A stretch of 8,297 nucleotides of DNA from a halophilic archaeon J07HX64 (GTDB lineage Archaea; Halobacteriota; Halobacteria; Halobacteriales; Haloarculaceae), in assembly GCA_000416085.1 (NCBI GenBank), contig KE356579.1, positions 751,491 to 759,787 on the forward strand, given 5' to 3'. Positions 1 through 5,678 of the stretch are shown piece by piece; position 1 is the stretch's first letter, and every line of letters begins with the position of its first letter. Under the pieces are notes generated by a model. It searched no databases. It was not told the DNA's origin and saw only the letters and a program-made list of their open reading frames with translations. The translations under genes and the position numbers were made by a program.

Positions 1-815
1 TCGAAGGAGGCCCGGGAGAGGAAGTCCGACGGGCGCCGGCGACTCTCGATGACCTCGACGGCGAGTTCACCCGCCCGCTGGGCCTCCTCGTAGCGGCGCT
101 CGTCCTCGGCGGGCGGGGAGGCACTCCCCAGCGGTGCGAACCCGAGCGCCTCGCTGAGTGCGGCCATCGTGTTGGCGGTGAACATCCCACCACACGACCC
201 CGCCCCGGGACAGGCCGACCGCTCCATCTCGTCGAGTTCCCCCGCGCTCATCTCACCCTGCGCGACCGCACCCACACCCTCGAAGACGTTCTGGATTGTC
301 ACCTCTCGACCGTCGTGTTCGCCGGGCAGTATCGAGCCACCGTACAGGAAGACACTCGGCAGGTCGGTCCGGGTGGCGGCCATCATCATCCCGGGCATGT
401 TCTTGTCACAGCCACCGATGGTGACGAGACCGTCGATGCGCTCGCCAAAGGCCACGAGTTCGACCGAGTCCGCGATCACCTCCCGCGAGATGAGCGAGGC
501 GCGCATCCCCTCGGTCCCCATCGAGATCGCGTCGGAGATAGTGATGGTGCCGAACTCGACCGGCATCCCGCCGGACGTGTCGACGGCAGTGTGGGCCGCG
601 CCCGCGACATCGTCGAGGTGGACGTTACAGGGTGTGATGTCCGCAGCGGGGTTGGCGATACCGACGAGCGGCGAGGACAGGTCCTCGTCGTCGTAGCCCA
701 TCGCCCGGAACATCGCCCGATGCGGTGCCCGGTCCGGCCCCTGTGTGACGTCGTTGCTCGGTAGGTCGGGGTCTTTCTCGTAGCGCAGTTTCTCTGCCTG
801 CTCCTCCTGTTGCAT
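1..815 (-). CDS. ilvD: Dihydroxy-acid dehydratase, N-terminal part (runs off left edge)
   Basis: This gene encodes the enzyme that dehydrates 2,3-dihydroxy-isovalerate and 2,3-dihydroxy-3-methylvalerate to the 2-keto acids, the third common step of valine and isoleucine synthesis, in the cytoplasm. The start is ATG at 815 (MQQEEQAEKLRYEKDPD); 271 complete codons are present of a family length near 570. Visible family motifs are TPCNVHLDD (C63), GGCDKNMPGM (C136, D137, K138) and CPGAGSCGGMFTANTM (C202, C208). By family knowledge C63, C136 and C208 would hold the [2Fe-2S] cluster, and D95, D137 and the carbamylated K138 would bind Mg2+. The C-terminal part with the catalytic serine lies outside the window. 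It is downstream of the kinase gene on the same strand by 113 nt but has its own promoter-like element, so it need not be co-transcribed. The family assignment is very secure, although sugar-acid dehydratases of the same superfamily are related. Confidence 0.97.
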   Translation of the reverse strand, partial: MQQEEQAEKLRYEKDPDLPSNDVTQGPDRAPHRAMFRAMGYDDEDLSSPLVGIANPAADITPCNVHLDDVAGAAHTAVDTSGGMPVEFGTITISDAISMGTEGMRASLISREVIADSVELVAFGERIDGLVTIGGCDKNMPGMMMAATRTDLPSVFLYGGSILPGEHDGREVTIQNVFEGVGAVAQGEMSAGELDEMERSACPGAGSCGGMFTANTMAALSEALGFAPLGSASPPAEDERRYEEAQRAGELAVEVIESRRRPSDFLSRASF

Positions 816-839
816 GGGTACGTGGTTGGTGCGAACCCA

Positions 840-851
840 GTTAAGCCTTGC
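840..851 (-). promoter_or_regulatory. Probable ilvD promoter (BRE/TATA-like), leaderless
   Basis: On the minus strand the sequence GCAAGGCTTAAC lies with its CTTAAC centre 27-28 nt upstream of the ATG at 815. Haloarchaeal TATA elements sit about 26-27 nt before the transcription start, so the transcript would begin at or within a few bases of the start codon. The same AAGGCTTA core at the same distance is found before secF. No Shine-Dalgarno motif precedes the ATG, which fits a leaderless message. Confidence 0.55.
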
Positions 852-928
852 AGGCGGCTGTCGAGGCTCACCTCTGTTCCGGAGTCATCAGGCAGCGTCT
901 CCAGCACAGCCCAGTCGACCGCCGGTGT

Positions 929-1441
929 TCACCCCTGTTCCGGAAGCAGACGACGGTCGACCTGGCGGTATGTGTCCTCGAGTGACCCGCTGTTGTCGAC
1001 CGTGACGTGCTCGCGGTCGGGTGGTTCGAACTGCTCGCGGTGTTGCTGGTAGACCTCTACGTCTGCGTCACTCGCGTCGTCGGTCCGGGAACGGAGGCGG
1101 TCACGCACGGTCGCCGGCGGGCAGGTAACGTGGACGAACCGTGCAGTCGCACCGGTCTCGGTGGCGACACTCGCAATCCGGTCCCGGTCGTGTACGTGTT
1201 TGAACGTCCCGTCGACGACAACAGCCTCGCCCGCGTCGAGTCCGGCGCGTGTCCTGTCGAGGAGTTCGTCGTAGGTTCGACGCCCCTCGGCCGGCGTGTA
1301 CTCCGGGTCGTCGAACAGGTCGTGACGAACCTCGTCGCTGCGGTGGCGTGTCGCGGGCAGTTGCTCGGCCACGTACGCCGACACTGTCGACTTCCCGACC
1401 CCCGGGAGACCACAGCAGGCGACCAGCAGTGGACTGGGCAT
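929..1441 (-). CDS. Small P-loop kinase (AAA_33 / zeta-toxin-like fold)
   Basis: A 170-residue cytoplasmic ATP-binding protein, probably a kinase that phosphorylates a small molecule or nucleic acid end; the substrate is unknown. Walker A is at 11-19 (GLPGVGKST), directly after a hydrophobic first strand. RSDEVR (D36) follows the second strand as in nucleoside and polynucleotide kinases of this clade. VVVDGTF (D77) is the Walker B-like strand, FVHVTCP is the next core strand, and an Arg-rich segment at 113-119 (RDRLRSR) looks like the lid. I chose ATG at 1441 because it begins immediately before the P-loop strand, the normal architecture, and a TATA-like element lies 26-27 nt upstream. The frame is open further upstream to 1972, but there it overlaps the HAD gene antiparallel in codon logic and is Arg-rich, so that part is not coding. 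A GTG eight codons upstream is the alternative start. The HAD gene ends 89 nt upstream. Confidence 0.85.
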   Translation of the reverse strand: MPSPLLVACCGLPGVGKSTVSAYVAEQLPATRHRSDEVRHDLFDDPEYTPAEGRRTYDELLDRTRAGLDAGEAVVVDGTFKHVHDRDRIASVATETGATARFVHVTCPPATVRDRLRSRTDDASDADVEVYQQHREQFEPPDREHVTVDNSGSLEDTYRQVDRRLLPEQG

Positions 1442-1464
1442 ACACGCGGTGGGGTCGGCTAGCA

Positions 1465-1470
1465 CATAGG
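1465..1470 (-). promoter_or_regulatory. Weak TATA-like element for the P-loop kinase
   Basis: CCTATG on the minus strand is centred about 26-27 nt upstream of the kinase ATG at 1441, the position expected for a leaderless haloarchaeal transcript. The match to TTTAWA is poor, so the gene may instead be read through from the HAD gene 89 nt upstream. Confidence 0.3.
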
Positions 1471-1530
1471 CGACCCGGTTCGCCCGCACATCACCGCCGA
1501 TCCGAGCCGGAGTCCGGCCGACAGCGCCGC

Positions 1531-2100
1531 TCAGCAGTCCACACCGAGTGTGTCGAGCACCCCAGACCAGGTCGACACCCCGACCGCCCGCGGGTGCTCG
1601 ACCGGTTCGGAGTACGGGCGCTCGAACAGAACGCCGATGATACCGGCCTCGACAGCGTCGTGCACGTTCCGGTGGTAGTCGTCGACGAGTGCGTCGCCCG
1701 GTACCTCGGCTTTGTTCGCCGGAACGTCGTTCACGAAGTGGTCGTAGCCGATGTCGTGACTGTCGAGCCACTGTCGGGTGAGTCTGTGGGTGTGGGCCGG
1801 CCGGTGGGTGACGACCCAGCGCTCGTACCCCGCGTCGGCGAGTGCCTCGAGCCCCCGTCTGGCGCCGGCAACGGGCTCCAGTCCCGAGAGGAACCACCGC
1901 GCGTGGTCCGTCATCAACCGGGCGATCACCTCGTCGATCCGTGTGTCTATCCGCTCGAACTCGTACCGCCACTCGGTTATCTCCGCGGGCGAGATGTCGA
2001 CGCCGTACTCGCGGGCAACGAACTCACACACCCGCGGCAGGTTCCGACAGACCGTCCCGTCCACATCGACGAGCACACGGTCGACATCAGTCGTCTTCAT
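1531..2100 (-). CDS. HAD-superfamily phosphatase, 5'-nucleotidase (NT5C)-like
   Basis: A 189-residue HAD hydrolase, expected to dephosphorylate a small phosphorylated substrate through an aspartyl-phosphate intermediate. All four HAD motifs are visible: motif I VDVDGTVC (nucleophile D12, acid/base D14), motif II VVTHR (T98), motif III K130 in NKAEV, and motif IV ALVDDY (D140, D141). The helical cap between motifs I and II (about residues 20-75) and the overall size resemble the cytosolic deoxyribonucleotidase-type (NT5C) group, but a specific substrate cannot be assigned. The start is ATG at 2100 because the nucleophile strand begins at residue 8. The frame continues open to an ATG at 2178, but that extension is Arg-rich and crosses the likely promoter. 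A weak GTGAT, complementary to the 16S tail, lies a few bases before the ATG. The P-loop kinase gene follows 89 nt downstream on the same strand. Confidence 0.85.
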   Translation of the reverse strand: MKTTDVDRVLVDVDGTVCRNLPRVCEFVAREYGVDISPAEITEWRYEFERIDTRIDEVIARLMTDHARWFLSGLEPVAGARRGLEALADAGYERWVVTHRPAHTHRLTRQWLDSHDIGYDHFVNDVPANKAEVPGDALVDDYHRNVHDAVEAGIIGVLFERPYSEPVEHPRAVGVSTWSGVLDTLGVDC

Positions 2101-2146
2101 GCTAATCACTCGTGCCCGCAGAGCAAAGACGGCGCGGTTTCCCGGG

Positions 2147-2153
2147 CTAAAAC
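2147..2153 (-). promoter_or_regulatory. Possible promoter of the HAD gene
   Basis: GTTTTAG on the minus strand is the best TATA-like element upstream of the ATG at 2100. Its centre is about 50 nt from the start, predicting a leader of roughly 24 nt, unlike the leaderless neighbours. That agrees with the weak GTGAT ribosome-binding motif just before the start codon. Confidence 0.35.
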
Positions 2154-2230
2154 GGGCGCCAACCCGCGTGTCACCCACTGTCTGTGTGGGGTTCGTGGCC
2201 CCCCGCCGACACCCGGGAGTTGGCGTGCGT

Positions 2231-2252
2231 GTGTCTGACGGGCGTCAGACAC
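2231..2252. promoter_or_regulatory. Perfect inverted repeat (10-bp arms, 2-nt spacer), candidate operator
   Basis: The left arm GTGTCTGACG (2231-2240) and right arm CGTCAGACAC (2243-2252) are exact reverse complements separated by GG. The dyad lies in the divergent region between the HAD gene and the polymer-forming protein gene. It ends 8 bp before the TATTAAG element of the latter, that is about -40 relative to the predicted transcription start. Archaeal activators and repressors with winged or helix-turn-helix dimers bind such dyads next to the BRE. The regulator is unknown. Confidence 0.5.
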
Positions 2253-2260
2253 GTCGGCGG

Positions 2261-2267
2261 TATTAAG
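2261..2267 (+). promoter_or_regulatory. Probable promoter of the polymer-forming protein gene, leaderless
   Basis: TATTAAG is centred about 28 nt upstream of the GTG at 2292, which places the transcription start on or within a few bases of the start codon. This is the main reason for choosing GTG 2292 over the upstream ATG at 2184, which would put the promoter and the inverted repeat inside the coding region. Confidence 0.6.
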
Positions 2268-2291
2268 AGGGTCGAACGCCGCGATAGAGTC

Positions 2292-3836
2292 GTGGCGCTG
2301 TTTGGCACGGACCCGCTGGAGGAACTGCTCGTCCCAGACGGGACCCACGCGCAGGAACACGACCTCGTAACCGACGGGGACGTTATCGTCGCCAGCCAGA
2401 GCACAATGGAGTTCGGCGTCCGGGGCGGAAACGTCATCGCGGGCGAAGGTGTCGAGTTCGGCGGCGACATCGAGGCAGAGGGGGACTGTCGACTCGACAC
2501 CTGGTGTGATGTCGCGGGCAACGTGCTGGCCGGTGAGGACGCGTACCTCGGCGGGCGGGCACACATCGGTGGCGAGCTGCGCGTCGCCGGCAACCTCGAT
2601 ATCGGTGACGACGTGCAGATCGACAACGGGTTTGAGGCGAACGGCTGGATCGTCATCCGGAACCCGATGCCGACGGTCGTCTTTTTGTTTATCTACCTGT
2701 CCCAGCTGCTTCGTATCGGCGAGCAGGAGGCCGCAGAGCAGTTGCTCGACGCGGTGACCGACGCCGACAAGCGCGAGCACGACCCGGTGCTCGTCCCGCG
2801 GGGGAGTCAGGTTGGTGACGACGCCTGGCGGGTTTCGACACCGGGGCGTGTCGGTGACGACTGCCGACTCCACGGGAACATCCGCGCCGAGTCGCTCGTG
2901 GTCGGTCGCGAGAACGAACTGTTCGGGAGTCTCCGTGCCCGCGAGGGCATCACCGTCGGCGCCGGCACTGAGGTGACCGGGAACGTCACCACCCGGACGG
3001 GGACTGTCCGAATCGGTCCCGGGGCGACCGTCCGCGGCGATGTCGCCGGTGAGTTCGTCGAGGTCCACCGTGAGGCCGAGATCGAGGGGGCAATTCGCGC
3101 GAGCGAGGAGATGTCGATCGTCTCCGACCCCGTGCTCGACGCCGCGGTCACAGATGCCGATGACTCGACCGGGTCCGACGAGCGCCCGACCGACGAACAA
3201 ACCCCGCCGGTGAACGCCGACGACCCGGACAAAACCGACAACAGCGATATCGGCGAGGCCGACGCCAGAGGCGGGCGCGACGAAAGCGACAGTCCACCGA
3301 CCGAGGAGACACCCGACACGTACGAGAGCAGTGACGGCACACAGCTTTCGGAGGTCCCGTTCGCCGAAACCCGGGTCGAAACCGACGTAGGCGCGACCGA
3401 CGAGGCTGAAACCGGCGAGAGTGAGAGAACTGAGGGCGGTAAAGAGGATACGGACGAGGGTGAGATTGGTGAGGCCGAGGAGACTGAAGTTGGTGAGGAG
3501 GGTACAGACGAGGGTGAGACTGAAGTTGGTGAGGAGGATACGGACGAAGGTGAGACTGAGGGCGGGGAGACTGAAGTTGGTGAGGAGGATACGGACGAGG
3601 GTGAGACTGAGGGCGGGGAGACTGAGACTGGTGAGACACGGGGCGAGGGCGAGGAGCTACCGATAGAGGAGGCCGAGAGCAGGGGGCCAGATGGCAGCAA
3701 CGGGTCGACGGCCGGCGACGCAGCTTCCACGACGGGGCGGTCGAACGACGCGGAGGAAACAGGTGAGGATGACGGCTCTGGTGTGACCGATTCCGTTCCG
3801 AGCGCGTCCCCGAGGACGGCGGACGACAGCGGATAA
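2292..3836 (+). CDS. Bactofilin-like polymer-forming cytoskeletal protein with acidic repeat tail
   Basis: With GTG 2292 as start the product has 514 residues. Residues about 20-122 and 165-275 are short-strand, Gly/Asp/Val-rich repeats of the right-handed beta-helix type (for example NVIAGEGVEFGGDI, LRVAGNLDIGDDVQI, GNIRAESLVVG, TVRIGPGATVRGDV), as in the bactofilin / polymer-forming cytoskeletal family. Such proteins polymerise without nucleotide and usually act at the inner face of the envelope. A hydrophobic stretch at 125-140 (PMPTVVFLFIYLSQLL) splits the two helix blocks and could be a membrane-associating segment. Residues about 286-514 form a disordered, very acidic tail with tandem repeats (409-442). 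The core ends near 280, so the tail nearly doubles the protein. The gene is divergent from the HAD gene and convergent with pan2, so it is probably a single-gene unit. The family call is good; the cellular role is inferred. Confidence 0.85.
   Translation: MALFGTDPLEELLVPDGTHAQEHDLVTDGDVIVASQSTMEFGVRGGNVIAGEGVEFGGDIEAEGDCRLDTWCDVAGNVLAGEDAYLGGRAHIGGELRVAGNLDIGDDVQIDNGFEANGWIVIRNPMPTVVFLFIYLSQLLRIGEQEAAEQLLDAVTDADKREHDPVLVPRGSQVGDDAWRVSTPGRVGDDCRLHGNIRAESLVVGRENELFGSLRAREGITVGAGTEVTGNVTTRTGTVRIGPGATVRGDVAGEFVEVHREAEIEGAIRASEEMSIVSDPVLDAAVTDADDSTGSDERPTDEQTPPVNADDPDKTDNSDIGEADARGGRDESDSPPTEETPDTYESSDGTQLSEVPFAETRVETDVGATDEAETGESERTEGGKEDTDEGEIGEAEETEVGEEGTDEGETEVGEEDTDEGETEGGETEVGEEDTDEGETEGGETETGETRGEGEELPIEEAESRGPDGSNGSTAGDAASTTGRSNDAEETGEDDGSGVTDSVPSASPRTADDSG
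3480..3638 (+). repeat. In-frame 51-nt tandem repeat in the acidic tail
   Basis: Two adjacent 51-nt units (3516-3566 and 3567-3617) differ at one base (GAAGGT versus GAGGGT) and each encode ETEVGEEDTDEGETEGG. A shortened upstream unit (3480-3515, ETEVGEEGTDEG) and a degenerate downstream unit (from 3618, ETETGET) flank them. The top strand is strongly purine-biased (GAG, GGT, GAA, ACT) and uses GGT and ACT more than the surrounding gene, which is typical of recent slippage or unequal-crossover expansion. Confidence 0.9.
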
Positions 3837-3979
3837 ACCTGCGGTCCGGTCGGCACAGCTCTCAGTTCACAGCGAACCACGGAGCCTCGGCGCAGAATAG
3901 TGTCTTGCTGTCGGTGGCCGGTCACACGACAAGGGGGAACCGACTACATGGCGCGCGGGGGTTCGACAGCGTCGACCGG
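3837..3979. other. Intergenic region between convergent genes
   Basis: This 143-bp stretch separates the stop codons of the polymer-forming protein gene (plus) and pan2 (minus). I see no T-run on either strand that would look like an archaeal terminator, no convincing dyad and no coding frame with family-like composition. Both transcripts must end in or beyond it. Confidence 0.5.
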
Positions 3980-5197
3980 TCAGGCAAAGGCGATCGGGAC
4001 GCCGGCGGAGTCATCCTCGTCGCGGACCTTTCCGAGTGCGCTCTGGAAGTCCTCCATCCGGATGGCGGTACGGTCGTCGCGGATGGCGAACATCCCGGCC
4101 TCGGTGGCGAGCGAGGACAGTTCCGCGCCGGTGAACCCGTCGGTGTCGGCGGCGAGGTCGTTCAGGTCGACATCGTCGAGACTCATCTCCTGGGTGTGAA
4201 TCTCGAGGATGCGCTCGCGGGCTGTCAGGTCGGGTTCGGGCACCTCGATGAGGCGGTCGAACCGGCCAGGGCGGAGGATAGCGCGGTCGAGCATATCGAA
4301 CCGGTTTGTTGCGGCGATGATGCGGATCTCTCCACGGTCGTCGAACCCGTCCATCTCCGAGAGTAACTGCATCATCGTGCGCTGGACCTCGGCGTCACCG
4401 GAGGTTTTCGACTCCGTCCGGGTCGACGCGATTGCATCGATCTCGTCGATGAAGATGATAGCCGGCTCGTGTTCACTCGCGAGTTCGAACAGGTCACGCA
4501 CCAACCGGGCGCCCTCGCCGATGAACTTCTGGACGAGTTCGGAACCGGCCATCTTGATGAACGTGGCGTCGGTTTCGCTGGCGACAGCCTTCGCGAGCAT
4601 CGTCTTGCCGGTGCCGGGTGGCCCGTGCAGGAGCACACCGGCGGGCGGGTCGATACCGACTGCGTCGAACTGGTCTGTCTGGACGAGCGGTTGCTCGACC
4701 GCCTCACGCACTTCGCGGATCTGTTCCGACAGACCGCCGATGTCGTCGTAGGTGGTCCCGGGACGCTGTTCGACCTGCATCGCCTGTGCGCGGGCGTCCG
4801 TTTCGGCCTCAAGCACCTCCTTCACCCCGAAGGAGTCGTTTACTGCCACCCGGTCACCTGCGTTTATTTTCTCACGCAGAGTGGGTGATACCTCGGTCAG
4901 GACCTCCTGGTTGTTTCCGTGCTGTTTGATAACGATACCCTGGTCCAGCAACTCCTCGGCGGTGGCGACGTACAGTGACGAACTCTTTAGAGTCTCGTTC
5001 TCGCGTTGCAGGTGATCAACCCGGTCTGTGAGTTTTTCCTGTCGCCGCTCCGACGTGTTCAGTTGCTGCTGTAGTTTCGCGTTGACGCGCAACACCTCGC
5101 TGTAGTGGCTGCGGAGCGCTGCAAGTCGTTCCGATGGCGTCATATCGGGGTCAAGGTCGAGTCGTGGGCGCTCCGGAAGCGATGGACTCCGGGACAT
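3980..5197 (-). CDS. pan2: Proteasome-activating nucleotidase 2 (PAN-B type AAA ATPase)
   Basis: A 405-residue AAA+ ATPase that forms a hexameric ring on the 20S proteasome and unfolds and threads substrates into it. Order of parts: N-terminal extension (MSRSPSLPERP), coiled coil about 22-72, OB-fold domain about 75-135 (IVIKQHGNNQEVLTE, DRVAVNDS), then the ATPase. Motifs seen are Walker A GPPGTGKT (192-199), pore loop KFIG (224-227), Walker B IIFIDEID (247-254, E252), second region of homology IIAATNRFD with sensor-1 N298, arginine fingers R309/R312 in RPGRFDR, and the sensor-2 helix GAE (357-359). The C-terminus is AFA, so Phe replaces Tyr of the proteasome-docking HbYX motif. The start is ATG 5197: an upstream ATG at 5266 would read through the TATAAT promoter. 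The N-terminus resembles my recollection of haloarchaeal PAN-B/PAN2 rather than PAN-A, so the paralogue call is less certain than the family. Confidence 0.95.
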   Translation of the reverse strand: MSRSPSLPERPRLDLDPDMTPSERLAALRSHYSEVLRVNAKLQQQLNTSERRQEKLTDRVDHLQRENETLKSSSLYVATAEELLDQGIVIKQHGNNQEVLTEVSPTLREKINAGDRVAVNDSFGVKEVLEAETDARAQAMQVEQRPGTTYDDIGGLSEQIREVREAVEQPLVQTDQFDAVGIDPPAGVLLHGPPGTGKTMLAKAVASETDATFIKMAGSELVQKFIGEGARLVRDLFELASEHEPAIIFIDEIDAIASTRTESKTSGDAEVQRTMMQLLSEMDGFDDRGEIRIIAATNRFDMLDRAILRPGRFDRLIEVPEPDLTARERILEIHTQEMSLDDVDLNDLAADTDGFTGAELSSLATEAGMFAIRDDRTAIRMEDFQSALGKVRDEDDSAGVPIAFA

Positions 5198-5224
5198 CTG
5201 AGTATGTACACTTTGTGGCCGTCG

Positions 5225-5230
5225 ATTATA
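5225..5230 (-). promoter_or_regulatory. Probable pan2 promoter (TATAAT), nearly leaderless
   Basis: On the minus strand TATAAT is centred about 30 nt upstream of the ATG at 5197, predicting a transcript start at roughly 5201 and a leader of only a few bases. It is the most AT-rich element in this part of the intergenic region, and purines (AAGGGAC) stand where the BRE would be. Confidence 0.6.
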
Positions 5231-5472
5231 GTCCCTTCGACAGCACCCTCGCTGTTCACCCCCCAAGCGGGCACCGACGGCACGAACTGAGGTTACCGCA
5301 GTTCGGCACAGGGTCTGCTCTTGCTCTGGACTTCCCAGCCACCGTTGAAATCACAGACCCCCCCGAACGGTGAAGTTGCACCGGTATCGGTGTTCACCGC
5401 GGTTCCATCTCGAACCAGATGGCCTCGAAAAAGGATCTGTGCGGTCGGACACCGGGGTCATATCGACCCGCG

Positions 5473-5523
5473 CCGTGTGTCCCCCGGACCGGCCTGAACC
5501 GGACCGACCGGTACGGGACACGG
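5473..5523. repeat. GC-rich imperfect inverted repeat / possible stem-loop
   Basis: CCGTGT (5473-5478) pairs with ACACGG (5518-5523). After a GT bulge CCC (5481-5483) pairs with GGG (5515-5517), then CCGG (5484-5487) with CCGG (5508-5511) and CGG (5490-5492) with CCG (5504-5506), leaving a loop of 11 nt. It is about 150 bp upstream of the predicted secF transcript start, so it is not part of a secF leader. It may be a regulatory site, a small transcript element or chance in GC-rich DNA. Confidence 0.3.
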
Positions 5524-5640
5524 CCGGTTCGATGCATCAGTTACCAAATCGACATATCTTCCGACCCGTCCAGCCGGTCAGGTGAGCGCGACACATCACC
5601 GGACAACAGCGGGTCGACGCGGCAGTGCGACGTGGAGACA

Positions 5641-5652
5641 AAAAGGCTTATT
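5641..5652 (+). promoter_or_regulatory. Probable secF-secD promoter (BRE/TATA-like), leaderless
   Basis: The A-run followed by GGCTTATT gives a BRE-like stretch and a CTTATT TATA-like element centred 27-28 nt before the ATG at 5677, so transcription would begin at about the start codon. The core AAGGCTTA and spacing are the same as at ilvD. This supports the 5677 start and one promoter for both sec genes. Confidence 0.6.
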
Positions 5653-5659
5653 CGGGGGG

Positions 5660-5678
5660 ATAGCAGAGAGTCTGCTAT
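5660..5678. promoter_or_regulatory. Perfect inverted repeat over the secF start (8-bp arms, 3-nt spacer)
   Basis: ATAGCAGA (5660-5667), spacer GAG, TCTGCTAT (5671-5678). The second arm includes the A and T of the secF ATG. Given a predicted transcription start near 5675, a dimeric repressor bound here would block initiation. If the transcript instead starts upstream, the dyad would form a hairpin hiding the start codon. No regulator is visible nearby. Confidence 0.45.

Larger units (their letters stand above)
5198..5676. other. Long intergenic region between divergent pan2 and secF
   Basis: This 479-bp gap holds the pan2 promoter at its left end and the secF promoter at its right end. The middle (about 5250-5640) shows no tRNA or rRNA signature that I can fold. 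Open frames across it (5370-5585 and the upstream extension of secF from 5419) have no recognisable protein features. It contains a GC-rich imperfect dyad at 5473-5523 and several CCGG-rich direct repeats. Confidence 0.6.

Noticed and set aside
1442..1972. Upstream extension of the P-loop kinase frame to an ATG at 1972
   Set aside because: The extension is Arg/Gly-rich, overlaps the HAD gene in another frame and would put about 177 residues before a P-loop that normally stands at the N-terminus.
2184..2291. Upstream ATG extension (36 codons) of the polymer-forming protein
   Set aside because: It would include the inverted repeat and the TATTAAG promoter in the coding region. The GTG at 2292 begins the family-like N-terminus (ALFGTDPLEELLVPDG).
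2106..3200. 364-codon minus-strand frame opposite the beta-helix core
   Set aside because: It is a high-GC shadow frame; the plus-strand product matches the polymer-forming family along its length.
3480..3638. A CRISPR array
   Set aside because: The repeats are adjacent without unique spacers, are in frame and encode the protein tail.
2807..3925. 372-codon minus-strand frame rich in Ser, Pro and Val over the polymer-forming protein gene
   Set aside because: It is the antisense image of the acidic tail: GAG/GGT/ACT repeats read backwards give Ser-Pro-Val repeats. It has no promoter, and the plus-strand frame has clear family features.
5419..5676. 86-codon upstream extension of secF
   Set aside because: It has no SecF-like sequence, it contains the promoter, and the ATG at 5677 gives the normal N-terminus.
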